Shown here: one piece after another, positions 35,214 through 45,327 of the stretch
Layout of the letters: every line of letters begins with the position of its first letter
Position numbering within the stretch: position 1 is the first letter of the stretch
From: Streptomyces sp. WMMC940
Lineage (GTDB): Bacteria; Actinomycetota; Actinomycetes; Streptomycetales; Streptomycetaceae
Direction: 5' to 3'
NCBI RefSeq assembly: GCF_027460265.1
Contig: NZ_JAPZBC010000001.1
Span: 1,426,001-1,490,000 of the forward strand
DNA length: 64,000 nucleotides
Translations under genes and position numbers: made by a program
Notes under the pieces: model-generated
Databases searched by the model: none
The model's input: the letters and a program-made list of their open reading frames with translations, nothing else
Told to the model about the DNA's origin: nothing

Positions 35214-36248
35214 ATGGCCGACATCACCAGGCGCTTCGGTTGGCGCCATCTGCGTTCCGCGCCCACCGCACACGTCCGCCACCACCGCCATGGCCGGCTC
35301 GTCCACGACGGACCCGGCCTCAGCTTCTGGTTCCGGGCCCTGACCGCCGCACTGTCCGAGGTCCCCGTCGACGACCGGGAACTGGCCATGACCTTCCACG
35401 CCCGGACGTCCGACTTCCAGGACGTGTCCGTGCAGGCGACCGTGACGTACCGGATCAGCGACCCGGCGACGGCCGCCGCCCGGCTGGACTTCTCCGTCGA
35501 CCCGGACACCGGCGCCTGGCGGGGAGCTCCACTGGAGCAGATCTCGACCCTGCTGACCGAGACGGCCCAGCAGCACGCGCTGGACGTGCTGGCCCGCACC
35601 CCGCTGTCGGCGGCCCTGGTCGACGGTGTCGCCGCCGTGCGGGAGCGGATCTCCGGCGGGCTCGGCGCGGAACCGCGGCTGTCCGCCACGGGCATCGAGG
35701 TGGTGGCCGTGCGCGTGATCGCCCTGCGGCCCGAACCCGAGGTCGAACGGGCCCTGCGCACCCCCGCCCGCGAGCAGATACAGCAGGAGGCCGACCGCGC
35801 GACGTACGAGCGGCGGGCGGTGGCCGTGGAACGGGAGCGGGCCATCGCCGAGAACGAGCTGGCCAGCAGGATCGAACTCGCGCGCCGGGAAGAGCAGTTG
35901 GTCGACCAGAAGGGCACCAACGCCCGGCGCGAGGCCGAGGAGAGCGCCGCGGCCGACGCCGTGCGCGCCGAGGCCGAGGCCGCCCGGAAGGTGCGACTCG
36001 CCAAGGCCGAGGCCACCGCGGCGCGCGAGGTGGGCGAAGCCCGCGCCGGGGCCCAGGCCGCATGGCTCCGGGTGCACTCCGAGGCCGACCCGTCGACCCT
36101 GCACGCCCTGGCCGTCACCCGGCTCGCGGAGAACCTGCCGCGCGTCGACAGCATCACCCTCTCCCCCGACGTCCTCACCGGACTGCTCGCGCGGCTGGGC
36201 GGGACGGGAACTGGAGCGGGAGCGGGAGCGGGAGCGGAGGGAGCGTGA
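35214..36248 (+). CDS. SPFH/band 7 (stomatin/flotillin-like) protein
   Basis: Protein of 344 residues. The SPFH core covers about 10-190 (LVHDGPGLSFWFRALTAALS, SVQATVTYRISDP, LSATGIEVVAVRVIALRPEP). A long charged coiled coil follows at about 195-290 (QEADRATYERRAVAVERERA). The C-terminus is Gly/Ala-rich. There is no N-terminal membrane helix, so association with the membrane would be peripheral. SPFH proteins build ring-shaped scaffolds in membrane microdomains. The ATG at 35214 is chosen because AGAGGGGG lies 8 bases upstream; an ATG at 35190 has none. Its stop overlaps the next gene by 4 bp, so the two proteins are translationally coupled. Confidence 0.85.
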   Translation: MADITRRFGWRHLRSAPTAHVRHHRHGRLVHDGPGLSFWFRALTAALSEVPVDDRELAMTFHARTSDFQDVSVQATVTYRISDPATAAARLDFSVDPDTGAWRGAPLEQISTLLTETAQQHALDVLARTPLSAALVDGVAAVRERISGGLGAEPRLSATGIEVVAVRVIALRPEPEVERALRTPAREQIQQEADRATYERRAVAVERERAIAENELASRIELARREEQLVDQKGTNARREAEESAAADAVRAEAEAARKVRLAKAEATAAREVGEARAGAQAAWLRVHSEADPSTLHALAVTRLAENLPRVDSITLSPDVLTGLLARLGGTGTGAGAGAGAEGA

Positions 36249-37207
36249 GTCTCGCCCCGCGCGCCGTGATCGTGCACCGCACCACCGAGTACGAGGAGCT
36301 GCTCGCCCGTCACGGCACGCACGGCCAGGCCGAGTTCTTCCTCACCTCCCGCGGCCGGAGCATCCGTGAGGTCGCCGAGCGGCACCGGCGCAGCCGCCAG
36401 GCACTGGCCGCCGTCTCGGCGGCCGTGCCCGCCCGGTGGCGACGGGCCCGGGTGGAGCGGTCGGACCTCGACCGGTTCCTGTTCGCGCCCGAGGACGTGG
36501 TGGTCGTGGCCGGACAGGACGGGCTCGTCGCCAACACGGCGAAGTACCTGGCCGGTCAGCCGGTGGTGGGCATCGACACCGATCCCGGCCGCAACACCGG
36601 CGTACTGGTACGGCACGGGGCCGAGGACACGGGGCGGCTGCTGCAGGCCGCCGTGGGCCGCGGGGCCACGACGGACGAACTCACCATGGTGGAGGCGATC
36701 GCCGACGACACCCAGCGGCTCGTCGCGCTCAACGAGATCTACCTGGGCCGTCCCGACCACCAGACATCACGCTACCGGCTGGAACTCGACGGCGGCCGGG
36801 GCGGCGGGGGCGGCACGAGCGGCGGGAAGGCCGGGGGTGCCGGTCACGGGTCCGAGGAGGTCACGGCCGGCGAGGCCCAGGCGTCCTCCGGGGTGCTCGT
36901 CGGCACCGGAACGGGTGCGACCGGCTGGCTGCGGTCGCTGTGGGGAGAACGCGGCGGCGGCCGGCCGCTGCCGGCACCCGGCGAGGCCCGGCTCCTCTGG
37001 TTCGTCCGGGAGGCCTGGCCCTCCCCCACGACCGGGACTTCGCTGGTCGACGGGGACCTGACGGCCGGGCGCGGACTGCGCCTCACCGTCGAGTGCGACC
37101 GGCTGGTGGCCTTCGGTGACGGCATGGAGTCCGACGCGCTGGAGCTCACCTGGGGTCAGTCGGTCCGTGTGGGGGTGTCGGACACGTCGCTGAGGCTCCT
37201 CGTCTGA
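36245..37207 (+). CDS. NAD kinase-like (ATP-NAD kinase fold) protein coupled to SPFH
   Basis: Protein of 320 residues. After an N-terminal 75-residue region, residues 85-110 (DVVVVAGQDGLVANTAKYLA) match the NAD kinase GGDGT loop but read GQDGL. The acidic NE motif (LVALNEIYLGRP) near 160 and the GDGxxxxTxTGSTA loop (SSGVLVGTGTGATGWLRSL) near 220 are kept. A Gly-rich insert lies between them. It may phosphorylate NAD or another nucleotide or sugar, or bind it as a sensor. The GTG at 36245 overlaps the SPFH stop (GTGA). Phosphate-donor specificity cannot be read from sequence. Confidence 0.75.
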   Translation: MSLAPRAVIVHRTTEYEELLARHGTHGQAEFFLTSRGRSIREVAERHRRSRQALAAVSAAVPARWRRARVERSDLDRFLFAPEDVVVVAGQDGLVANTAKYLAGQPVVGIDTDPGRNTGVLVRHGAEDTGRLLQAAVGRGATTDELTMVEAIADDTQRLVALNEIYLGRPDHQTSRYRLELDGGRGGGGGTSGGKAGGAGHGSEEVTAGEAQASSGVLVGTGTGATGWLRSLWGERGGGRPLPAPGEARLLWFVREAWPSPTTGTSLVDGDLTAGRGLRLTVECDRLVAFGDGMESDALELTWGQSVRVGVSDTSLRLLV

Positions 37208-37243
37208 CCGCACTTCCGGGAGAGGACCGCACTTCCGGGAGAG
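37206..37243. repeat. 19 bp perfect tandem duplication at a stop codon
   Basis: GACCGCACTTCCGGGAGAG occurs at 37206-37224 and again at 37225-37243. The first copy overlaps the stop codon of the NAD kinase-like gene, so it is probably a recent slippage duplication in the 3' untranslated region. Confidence 0.9.
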
Positions 37244-37529
37244 GGAGGCGTCGGCCCCGCCTGCCGGAGGGGGTGGGGTGGCGGGCGGGGCCGTTCGCGG
37301 GGCGGCGAGGGGGTGCCGCCCCCTTCGTGGGGGCTGTCGCGCGCTTCGGATACCCGGGACGTACGGGTTCATGCGGGGCGATGTCGAGGAGTCCCGCGCC
37401 GGTCTGCACCCGACCCGAACGGGCACGACCAGCCCGGCCGACTCGGCGGCCGCCCGAATCGACAACGACACCACGGCCCGCCCGGCCCAGCGACCGCCCG
37501 AATCGAACAACAACACCGCCCGGCCCGGC
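37208..37529. other. Intergenic region between convergent genes
   Basis: 322 bp. It holds the 19 bp duplication and the hairpin at 37318-37334. No gene is supported. Confidence 0.5.
37318..37334. terminator. Hairpin terminator, GCCCCC-TTCGT-GGGGGC
   Basis: A perfect 6 bp GC stem with a TTCGT loop, 110 bp after the NAD kinase-like gene and 195 bp beyond the convergent AccE-like gene. It can act on both strands. Confidence 0.55.
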
Positions 37530-37775
37530 TCAGCGGCCTCCCGGGTCGAACGCCGTCACCGTTCGGTCCCGTTCCCGCCATGAGCCGCAGGGCTGGAAGC
37601 CGCCGCCCCAGGCGCGGTCCCAGTGGGCGCGCCGCGCTCCGCCGTCCGGTTCGCCTCCGCCGGCGGCGGCTCGGGCCGTCGAGCGGCGGTGGGCGACGAC
37701 GGTCAGCACGGCCATGACTGCGGCCAGTTCCTCGGCGTCCGGAGTGCCGTGCACGATACGCAGTTCCACGTCCAC
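37530..37775 (-). CDS. Acyl-CoA carboxylase epsilon-like small protein
   Basis: Protein of 81 residues. The N-terminus LRIVHGTPDAEELAAVMAVL fits the epsilon subunit of actinobacterial acyl-CoA carboxylases, which has a short RxxxGxPxxEELAAxxAVL helix followed by a basic region with Trp residues (here AHWDRAWGGGF and GSWRERD). Epsilon subunits stabilise the alpha-beta carboxylase that makes malonyl- or methylmalonyl-CoA. The GTG at 37775 starts 6 bp after the stop of the P450 gene, so the two are coupled. The adjacent type III PKS uses malonyl-CoA, which suggests a supply role; that link is inference. No carboxylase alpha or beta gene is in the window. Confidence 0.65.
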   Translation of the reverse strand: MDVELRIVHGTPDAEELAAVMAVLTVVAHRRSTARAAAGGGEPDGGARRAHWDRAWGGGFQPCGSWRERDRTVTAFDPGGR

Positions 37776-37781
37776 GCGTCC

Positions 37782-39029
37782 TCACCACCTCACCGGGAGG
37801 GACTTGGGCCCGCGGATCAGCGCGCCCTCCTGCCAGGCGATCTCCTCCTCGGGCACCGCGAGGGCCAGCCGCGGGTAGCGGCGCAGGAGCGTCGCCAGCA
37901 TCACCTCGGACTCCATCCGCGCCAGCATCGGGCCCACGCAGTGGTGCGGGCCGTACCCGAAGGACAGATGCGCGGCCGCGGAACGGCCGAGGTCCAGGGT
38001 GTGCGGGTCGGGGAAGACCGAGGGGTCCCGGTTCGCGGCCAGGTACGAGCAGTGGACGGCCTCGCCGGCTCCGATGCGCACGCCGCCGACCTCCACGTCC
38101 TCGGTGGCGATCCTCGGCAGGCCCACGCCGTTGCGGTGCGGGACGAAGCGCAGCAGCTCCTCGACCGCCCGCGGCAGCAGTTCGGGCTCGGCGCGCAGCC
38201 GCGCCAGCTGCTCCGGACGGGTGAGAAGGGCGAACACCATGTTTGCGCTGTTGTTGCGGACCGCGTGCGCGCCGCTCACGAGGATCGCCGTCGCCATCGA
38301 CAGCGCCTCGTCATCACTGATCTCCCCGTCGGAGGCGGCGGCGGCGAGCACCCCGGCCAGATCGTTCGCGGGTTCCGCGCGCCGGCGGACGAGCAGCGCC
38401 TCGACGACCTCGCGTACCGACTTCCTCCCAGCCTGACTGCGGGCCGGAGCGGCACCCGGCGTCATGATCACGTCCGTCCAGGAGATCATGCGGGCGCGGT
38501 CCTCCTCCGGCAGCCCCAGCAGATCGCCGACGACGGACAGCGGGAACGGCCCGTGCAGGTACCGCACCAGATCGGCCGGGGCACCGTGCCGCTCCATCTC
38601 GTCCAGCAGTGCGTCCGCGGTCCGCTGGGCCCGGGGTCTCAGGCGCTCCATGCTGCCGCCGGTGAAGGCGCGGGCGACGACCCGGCGCATGGTCGTGAGA
38701 TGCGGAGGGTCCGTGTAGTTGAGGGAGGCGTGCCTGTCGGCGATGGCATGCGGGGAACCGCTGGTCACGTCCCGGTCGGCGAGGGCCCGGCGGCTGAACC
38801 GGGGGTCCGAGGTGACGGACCTGACGTCCTCGTGGCGCGTCACGAGCCAGGCGGTGCCCCGGCCGTACGGAAGCCGGATGCGTGCCACCGGCTCGTCCCG
38901 GAGGACCGTGGTCAGGAACGGGTCGAAGTCCAGCGCCCTCAGGTCCTTGAGGCTCCAGTGGCGAACGCCCCCGTCCCCCCGCGGACCGGGTCCGGACACG
39001 GCCGGCGTCCCGGGTTCTGACGTCTTCAC
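37782..39029 (-). CDS. Cytochrome P450, CYP158-like
   Basis: Protein of 415 residues. The heme loop is SFGYGPHHCVGPMLARMESE, with the ligand at about Cys364. The K-helix is in EELLRFVPHRNGVG and the ERR-triad Arg follows. The I-helix reads VSGAHAVRNNSANM, so the usual acid-alcohol (E/D-T) pair is absent, as in CYP158A2. PHRNGVGLPRIATEDVEVGG and SYLAANRDPSVFPDP closely match the CYP158 family, which couples flaviolin. It is divergent from rppA and paralogous to the P450 in that operon. The GTG at 39029 has GGGGAG upstream. It likely dimerises or otherwise oxidises flaviolin-type phenols. Confidence 0.88.
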   Translation of the reverse strand: MKTSEPGTPAVSGPGPRGDGGVRHWSLKDLRALDFDPFLTTVLRDEPVARIRLPYGRGTAWLVTRHEDVRSVTSDPRFSRRALADRDVTSGSPHAIADRHASLNYTDPPHLTTMRRVVARAFTGGSMERLRPRAQRTADALLDEMERHGAPADLVRYLHGPFPLSVVGDLLGLPEEDRARMISWTDVIMTPGAAPARSQAGRKSVREVVEALLVRRRAEPANDLAGVLAAAASDGEISDDEALSMATAILVSGAHAVRNNSANMVFALLTRPEQLARLRAEPELLPRAVEELLRFVPHRNGVGLPRIATEDVEVGGVRIGAGEAVHCSYLAANRDPSVFPDPHTLDLGRSAAAHLSFGYGPHHCVGPMLARMESEVMLATLLRRYPRLALAVPEEEIAWQEGALIRGPKSLPVRW

Positions 39030-39130
39030 GTTCAACTCCCCACGTCGACGCCCGATGCCGCCGCGGCCCCTGATCACGCCGGGTGAGCGGAGCGGGCGGC
39101 GTTCAACGGCTTCGACATCCCTTCCCGGTC

Positions 39131-39240
39131 GCCGCGCCGTCCGGACGGCACCGACGCGCCATCACCCGGACGGACCAGCACCTCGCGGACGCCGCGCGGT
39201 CCGGACGGCATGGGCGGGCCATCACCCGGACGGACCAGCC
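39131..39240. repeat. Two 50 bp direct repeats in the divergent THN promoter region
   Basis: 39131-39180 and 39191-39240 are about 90 percent identical, with shared ends GTCCGGACGGCA and CCATCACCCGGACGGACCAG, and start exactly 60 bp apart. Each copy contains a CCGTCCGGACGG-like palindrome. They fill the 292 bp between the divergent P450 and rppA, where operators are expected. Confidence 0.85.
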
Positions 39241-39321
39241 ACAAGGGCTTTCCTCGGCGGGCGCGAACGGGTGACCTCCCGGATCCTTTTGGAGGGGAAC
39301 GCGAGAGAAGGGCGCACCATC

Positions 39322-40398
39322 ATGGCCACTCTGTGCCGACCGGCGGTGTCCGTACCCGAACACGTGATCACCATGGAGCAGACGCTGGACCTGGCGCGGG
39401 CCGTTCACGCGGACCACCCACAACTGGACCTGGCGCTGCGCCTGATCCGGAACACCGGGGTGGAGAAGCGGCACCTGGTGCAGCCGATCGAGGAGACGCT
39501 GAGGCACCCCGGCTTCGAACGCCGCAACGCCCTCTACGAGTCCGAGGCGAAGGCCCGGGTGCCCTCGGTGATCGAGCGGGCGCTGGCCGACGCCGAGCTC
39601 AGGCCCGTCGACATAGACGTGATCATCTACGTGTCGTGCACCGGCTTCATGATGCCCTCGCTCACTGCCTGGCTGATCAACTCCATGGGCTTCCGCACGG
39701 ACGCGCGTCAGGTGCCGATCGCCCAGCTCGGCTGCGCGGCCGGGGGCGCAGCGGTCAACCGGGCCCATGACTTCTGCACGGCGTACCCGGAGGCCAACGC
39801 CCTCATCGTGGCGTGCGAGTTCTGTTCGCTGTGCTACCAGCCGACCGATCTGGACGTGGGCAATCTGCTGTCCAACGGGCTCTTCGGTGACGGTCTGGCC
39901 GCTGCCGTGGTGCGCGGCAGGGGCGGACACGGTGTCGCCCTGGAGCGCAACGGCTCCTACCTGGTGCGGGACACCGAGGACTGGATCGCCTACGACGTCC
40001 GCTCCACGGGCTTCCACTTCAAGCTCGACCGACGGGTGCCCGGCACCATGGAACCACTGGCGCCGGCGCTCAGGGAGCTCGCGGCCGAACACGGCTGGGA
40101 CGCCGCCTCGCTGGACTTCTACATCATCCACGCGGGCGGTCCACGCATCCTCGACGACCTGGGGAAGTACCTCGGGGTGCCGCCCGAGGCGTTCCGGTTC
40201 AGCAGGGCCACGCTCACCGAGTACGGGAACATAGCCAGCGCCGTCGTCCTCGACGCCCTGCGCCGGCTGTTCGACGAGGGCTCGACCCGGCACACCGCAC
40301 GCGGCATCCTCGCCGGCTTCGGCCCCGGCATCACCGCGGAGATGAGTCTGGGGCGCTGGACCGAGGCCGAGGCTCCTGCTCCGGCGGGGAGGTGCTGA
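39322..40398 (+). CDS. rppA: 1,3,6,8-Tetrahydroxynaphthalene synthase (type III PKS)
   Basis: Protein of 358 residues. The chalcone synthase fold has its nucleophile at Cys138 in IAQLGCAAGGAA. The catalytic His lies in FYIIHAGGPRIL and the Asn in TLTEYGNIASAVV. The N-terminus MATLCRPAVSVPEHVITME and most of the body closely follow Streptomyces RppA. The enzyme condenses five malonyl-CoA to tetrahydroxynaphthalene, which oxidises to flaviolin and red-brown pigments. The ATG at 39322 has AGAAGGG upstream. It is the first gene of a tight operon with a CYP158-type P450 and a cupin, the arrangement of S. coelicolor SCO1206-1208. Confidence 0.95.
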   Translation: MATLCRPAVSVPEHVITMEQTLDLARAVHADHPQLDLALRLIRNTGVEKRHLVQPIEETLRHPGFERRNALYESEAKARVPSVIERALADAELRPVDIDVIIYVSCTGFMMPSLTAWLINSMGFRTDARQVPIAQLGCAAGGAAVNRAHDFCTAYPEANALIVACEFCSLCYQPTDLDVGNLLSNGLFGDGLAAAVVRGRGGHGVALERNGSYLVRDTEDWIAYDVRSTGFHFKLDRRVPGTMEPLAPALRELAAEHGWDAASLDFYIIHAGGPRILDDLGKYLGVPPEAFRFSRATLTEYGNIASAVVLDALRRLFDEGSTRHTARGILAGFGPGITAEMSLGRWTEAEAPAPAGRC

Positions 40399-40400
40399 CC

Positions 40401-41800
<1,400 letters not shown>

Positions 41801-41804
<4 letters not shown>

Positions 41805-42370
41805 CGTCCCACGTACAGCACCCACGGGCAGCGGAGGGCGACCGCCCCGCCCCGGCCGAGGGCCTGCTGGTGCCCGCGGGCCACGGCCGTACGCTGCGCG
41901 CGGCTGCCCAGGAGGTGACGTTCAAGGTCACCGGTGCGCATTCCCGTGTGTCGTCCAGCTTCGAGGTGGTCGTCCCTCCGGGGTTCGACGTCGGGGCGCA
42001 TGTGCACGCCCGGAGCGAGGAGCTCTTCTACGTGCTCGACGGCGAGCTGGAGATGCTCGCCTTCGAGCCGCGGGTGCGGACGGACGGCGACTGGCGGGAC
42101 TGGGAGTCACCGAGCGGGCGGCGTCCGGTGCGTGCGGGTCCGGGCACGGTCGTCGTGGTGCCGCCCGGCTGTCCGCACGCGTTCGCCAACCGGACCGGGA
42201 AGCCGGCGAGGATGTTCTTCCAGGCGTCCCCTCCGCCGGACCACGAACGGTATTTCGAGGAGCTGATCGCCATCCTCGACGCGGGGGGCCCGCCCGATCA
42301 CGGGGCGATCGCCGAGCTCCGGGCCCGTTACGACATCGAGCAGCTCACTCCCCTGCGCCACGAGGCGTGA
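41801..42370 (+). CDS. Cupin-domain quinone-forming oxygenase (MomA-like)
   Basis: Protein of 189 residues with a single cupin barrel. Motif 1 is GFDVGAHVHARSEELFYVLD with His, His and Glu metal ligands, and motif 2 is PPGCPHAFANRTG with the last His. In S. antibioticus, MomA, a cupin monooxygenase encoded beside the rppA gene, turns tetrahydroxynaphthalene into flaviolin, and SCO1208 has the same position. The same role is inferred here. The GTG at 41801 overlaps the P450 stop (GTGA), so all three genes rppA, P450 and cupin are translationally linked. Confidence 0.85.
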
Positions 42371-42416
42371 ACGCGCGCCGGCCGCGGAGAGCGTGCGCCG
42401 ACGGGCTCGACGAGTC

Positions 42417-42692
42417 CTACGGGACCGACGCGTCCGGCGGACTCACCGGGTCCGCCGGACTCCTGCGGTGCAGCCCCGTCACCAGACCGAACAACGCCAC
42501 CTCGTTGCCGACGAGGCCCGCAGCGGCGAGGGCTTCGTCCGCCTCCGCCATGGGGGCGCTGAGCAGCACGGGAGGCGGCGGGGCGTCGGCACCGGGAGGT
42601 TCGGCGAGCGCGGCGCGCACGGCGCCGAGGAGCCGCACGTACGCCTGGGCGGCGGCTCGTTCACGGGACGTCATCACAGCGGTGGCACTCAT
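42417..42692 (-). CDS. Small conserved hypothetical protein
   Basis: Protein of 91 residues starting MSATAVMTSRERAAAQAYVR. The first half forms an amphipathic helix (AAAQAYVRLLGAVRAALAEP), then a Pro-rich hinge, then a second helix with ALAAAGLVGNEVALFGLVTG. No domain, signal peptide or membrane helix is evident. The ATG at 42692 has AGAGGAAC upstream. Its 3' end faces the cupin gene 46 bp away, so it is convergent with the pigment operon; a functional link is not shown. Confidence 0.6.
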   Translation of the reverse strand: MSATAVMTSRERAAAQAYVRLLGAVRAALAEPPGADAPPPPVLLSAPMAEADEALAAAGLVGNEVALFGLVTGLHRRSPADPVSPPDASVP

Positions 42693-42902
42693 CGGTCGGC
42701 CGTTCCTCTCGGGTCGTCTCGCGTCATATGTGACGGTGCACCCGCCACCCTGCCGCACGCCACTGACAACGCCTCCCCGTCGCACCCCCGTTGCGGTGAC
42801 CGCTCCCGCCGCCTTCCCGTCGGTCCGACCAGTCGGTATGTTCCTGGTCACCGGCCGGTGCAGGACGGCGCACGACGTGGCACGACGGACCAGGGAGGGG
42901 CC

Positions 42903-44069
42903 ATGACCGACACCGGGGCACGCATCGAGGGCCACTGCGACGCACGGTTCGCCGCGGTGCGCACCGCCTTCGAGGAGAACTTCGCCGAACGCGGCGAACT
43001 GGGCGCCGCCGTAACGGTCCGGGCGGGCGGACGGGCGGTCGTCGATCTGTGGGGCGGCTGGGCGGACGCGGCGCGCACCCGGCCGTGGGAGCGGGACACC
43101 GTGGTCAACGTCTGGTCGACGACGAAGGGCCCGACAGCACTGTGCGCGCACGTCCTCGCCGACCGGGGGCTGCTGGACCTGGATGCACCGGTCGCCTCGT
43201 ACTGGCCGGAGTTCGCCTCCGCCGGCAAGGAGTCCGTCCTCGTCCGCCATCTGCTGTCGCACCGCTCCGGGCTCGCCGGACTGCGGGAGCCACACTCGTT
43301 CGCCCAACTCCGCGACTGGGAGCTGACGGTGTCCCGGCTGGCCGCGACCGAGCCGTGGTGGACGCCCGGAACCAGGTCCGGCTACCACGCGATGACGTAC
43401 GGCTTCCTGATCGGCGAGGTGGTGCGGCGCGTCACCGGACTGCTGCCCGGCGCGTTCCTGCGCGAGTCGGTGACGGGGCCGTTCGGCGTCGACTTCGCCG
43501 TGGGACTGCCGGACGAGGAGTACCACCGCGCCGCCGAACTGGTGCACGCGCCCGCCGCATCGGACAGCGAACAGGCCGCCGTATTTGCCCAGTTGGAACC
43601 CGTGGCACTGGCCGCCCTGGTCAACCCGGCGGTGGGCGCGGGGGAGGCCAACAGCCCGCTTTGGCGTGCCGCCGAGATCCCGGCCGCCAACGGTCACGGT
43701 ACGGCCCGGGCGGTCGCCGAGCTGTACGGGATCGTCGCCTCGGGCGGTCTGCTCGGTGGGCGGCGGGTGCTGTCGGCCACCGCCGCCGAACGGGTCCGCG
43801 AAGGCCAGGGGCCCTGCCGGGACCTCGTCCTCGGCGCGGGCTTCGCCCATGACACGGAGGTCGCGCTCGGGCTGTGGCTGAGCGGCCCCAACGGGTCGTA
43901 CGGCCCCAACCCGCGCGCGGTCGGCCACGACGGCTTCGGCGGCTCCTGCGGGCTCGCGGACCCGGAGGCGGAACTGTCGATGGGGTACGTCATGAACCGC
44001 ATGGGCTCACGGATCGCCGACGATCCACGGAAGATGGCGCTGGTCGAGGCGGTGTACCGGGCCCTGTGA
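42903..44069 (+). CDS. Serine hydrolase of the beta-lactamase/EstB family
   Basis: Protein of 388 residues with the class C beta-lactamase fold. The SxxK motif is STTK at residues 72-75 (NVWSTTKGPTAL), the second motif lies near SGYHAMTYGF at about 160, and a C-terminal GHDGFGGSCG replaces the KTG box, as in EstB-type esterases. No signal peptide is present, so it is cytosolic, which argues for esterase rather than penicillin-binding activity. The ATG at 42903 follows GGGAGGGG. The substrate is unknown. Confidence 0.9.
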   Translation: MTDTGARIEGHCDARFAAVRTAFEENFAERGELGAAVTVRAGGRAVVDLWGGWADAARTRPWERDTVVNVWSTTKGPTALCAHVLADRGLLDLDAPVASYWPEFASAGKESVLVRHLLSHRSGLAGLREPHSFAQLRDWELTVSRLAATEPWWTPGTRSGYHAMTYGFLIGEVVRRVTGLLPGAFLRESVTGPFGVDFAVGLPDEEYHRAAELVHAPAASDSEQAAVFAQLEPVALAALVNPAVGAGEANSPLWRAAEIPAANGHGTARAVAELYGIVASGGLLGGRRVLSATAAERVREGQGPCRDLVLGAGFAHDTEVALGLWLSGPNGSYGPNPRAVGHDGFGGSCGLADPEAELSMGYVMNRMGSRIADDPRKMALVEAVYRAL

Positions 44070-44208
44070 CGTGGACACCGGGCCGGCGCGGACACCGGAG
44101 CGGGCGGTGCATCCGACCGGCCCGGAGTCGACGCAGGCACCGGAGCCGACGCGGGCACGGGGAACACCGGCACCGGGGACGGCGCCGGCGGCCGCGGCGG
44201 GACGGCGG

Positions 44209-45327
44209 TCACGGAGCGGTCGGAAGGGTCACCTCGAAGCGGCAGCCGCCCGACACGTTGTGCACCCCGGCGCGTCCTTCGTGCGCTTCCACGATGCCCC
44301 TGACGATCGCGAGGCCGAGGCCCGCCCCGGCGGGAGGGGTGCGGGCCTCGCTGCCGCGCCAGCCGGTGTCGAAGACCCGCGGCAGATCCTCCTCCGGGAT
44401 ACCCCCGCAGCCGTCGGTGACGGACAGGACGACGGAGCCCTCGCGGCGTTCGGCGGCGACCGCGACCGTGCCGTCGGCCGGGGTCCGCCGGATCGCGTTC
44501 ACCAGCAGATTGGCCAGGACCCGCGTCATCTCCTCGGCGTCGACCTCGATCGGCACCTGCTCCACCCGGTCCCCCACGAGCCGTACCCCGTGCTCCCGGG
44601 CCAGCGGGACGGCACCCGCCAGGGCCTCGCCGACCAGGTCGTGCACGGACATCCGCGTGGGTGTCAGCGCGAGCGCTCCGGCGTGGATGCGGGACAGTTC
44701 GAAGAGGTCGCCGACCATCCGGTTCATCCGCTCGACCTCCGCACGGATCTGCCGGAAGTACCGCTGGGGGTCGGGTACGACCCCGTCCTCCAGCGCCTCC
44801 GACATGGCCCGCAGCCCGGCGAGCGGGGTCCGCAGATCGTGCGAGATCCAGGCGACGAGTTCCCGTCGGGAGGACTCCAGCGCCCGTTCCCGCTCCCGGG
44901 ACTCGGCGAGCCTGGCACTGGTGGCGGCGAGTTCCCGGCCCAGCTCGGCGAGTTCGGCCGTGGCTTCCCCCCCGGGCGCGGCGAAGCTGCCGTCCTCCCC
45001 GAAGGTCCGGGCGGCGAGGGCGAGTTCGCGGCTGCGCGCGACGACCCAGCGGCCGAGCAGCAGGGCCGTGGCGAGGGACACGACCGCGGCCATCGCGACG
45101 ACCGTGGTGACGACGGTCAGATCGTGCGGGGACAGGAACATCGCCCGGGCGACCGCCAGGGTTCCGGCGAGCATCGCCACGACGGCCACGCCGGCGACCA
45201 CGGTCAGGGAGACGGTGAGGGACCTCCGGCGGAGCATCCGCAGCACGACGGCACCGGCCAGTCCCGCCGCGGCGGCGCCGAGGAACGCGAAGAGGGCGAT
45301 GAGGAGGACGTCACGCACGGCACTCAC
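44209..45327 (-). CDS. Sensor histidine kinase
   Basis: Protein of 372 residues. Three membrane helices lie at about 5-110 (LLIALFAFLGAAAAGLAGAV, LTVVAGVAVVAMLAGTLAVA, VTTVVAMAAVVSLATALLLG), with very little extracellular sequence, so it probably senses inside or within the membrane. A linker leads to the HisKA domain with the phospho-His in AWISHDLRTPLAGLRAMSE and an HATPase with N box NLLVNAIRRTP, DGCGGIP and GAGLGLAIVRG. The GTG at 45327 overlaps the response regulator stop by 3 bp (GTGA), so they form one two-component operon. Confidence 0.92.
   Translation of the reverse strand: MSAVRDVLLIALFAFLGAAAAGLAGAVVLRMLRRRSLTVSLTVVAGVAVVAMLAGTLAVARAMFLSPHDLTVVTTVVAMAAVVSLATALLLGRWVVARSRELALAARTFGEDGSFAAPGGEATAELAELGRELAATSARLAESRERERALESSRRELVAWISHDLRTPLAGLRAMSEALEDGVVPDPQRYFRQIRAEVERMNRMVGDLFELSRIHAGALALTPTRMSVHDLVGEALAGAVPLAREHGVRLVGDRVEQVPIEVDAEEMTRVLANLLVNAIRRTPADGTVAVAAERREGSVVLSVTDGCGGIPEEDLPRVFDTGWRGSEARTPPAGAGLGLAIVRGIVEAHEGRAGVHNVSGGCRFEVTLPTAP

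Noticed and set aside
42417..43928. 503-codon minus-strand frame
   Set aside because: Its upper part is antisense to the serine hydrolase; only the last 91 codons from the ATG at 42692 are supported.
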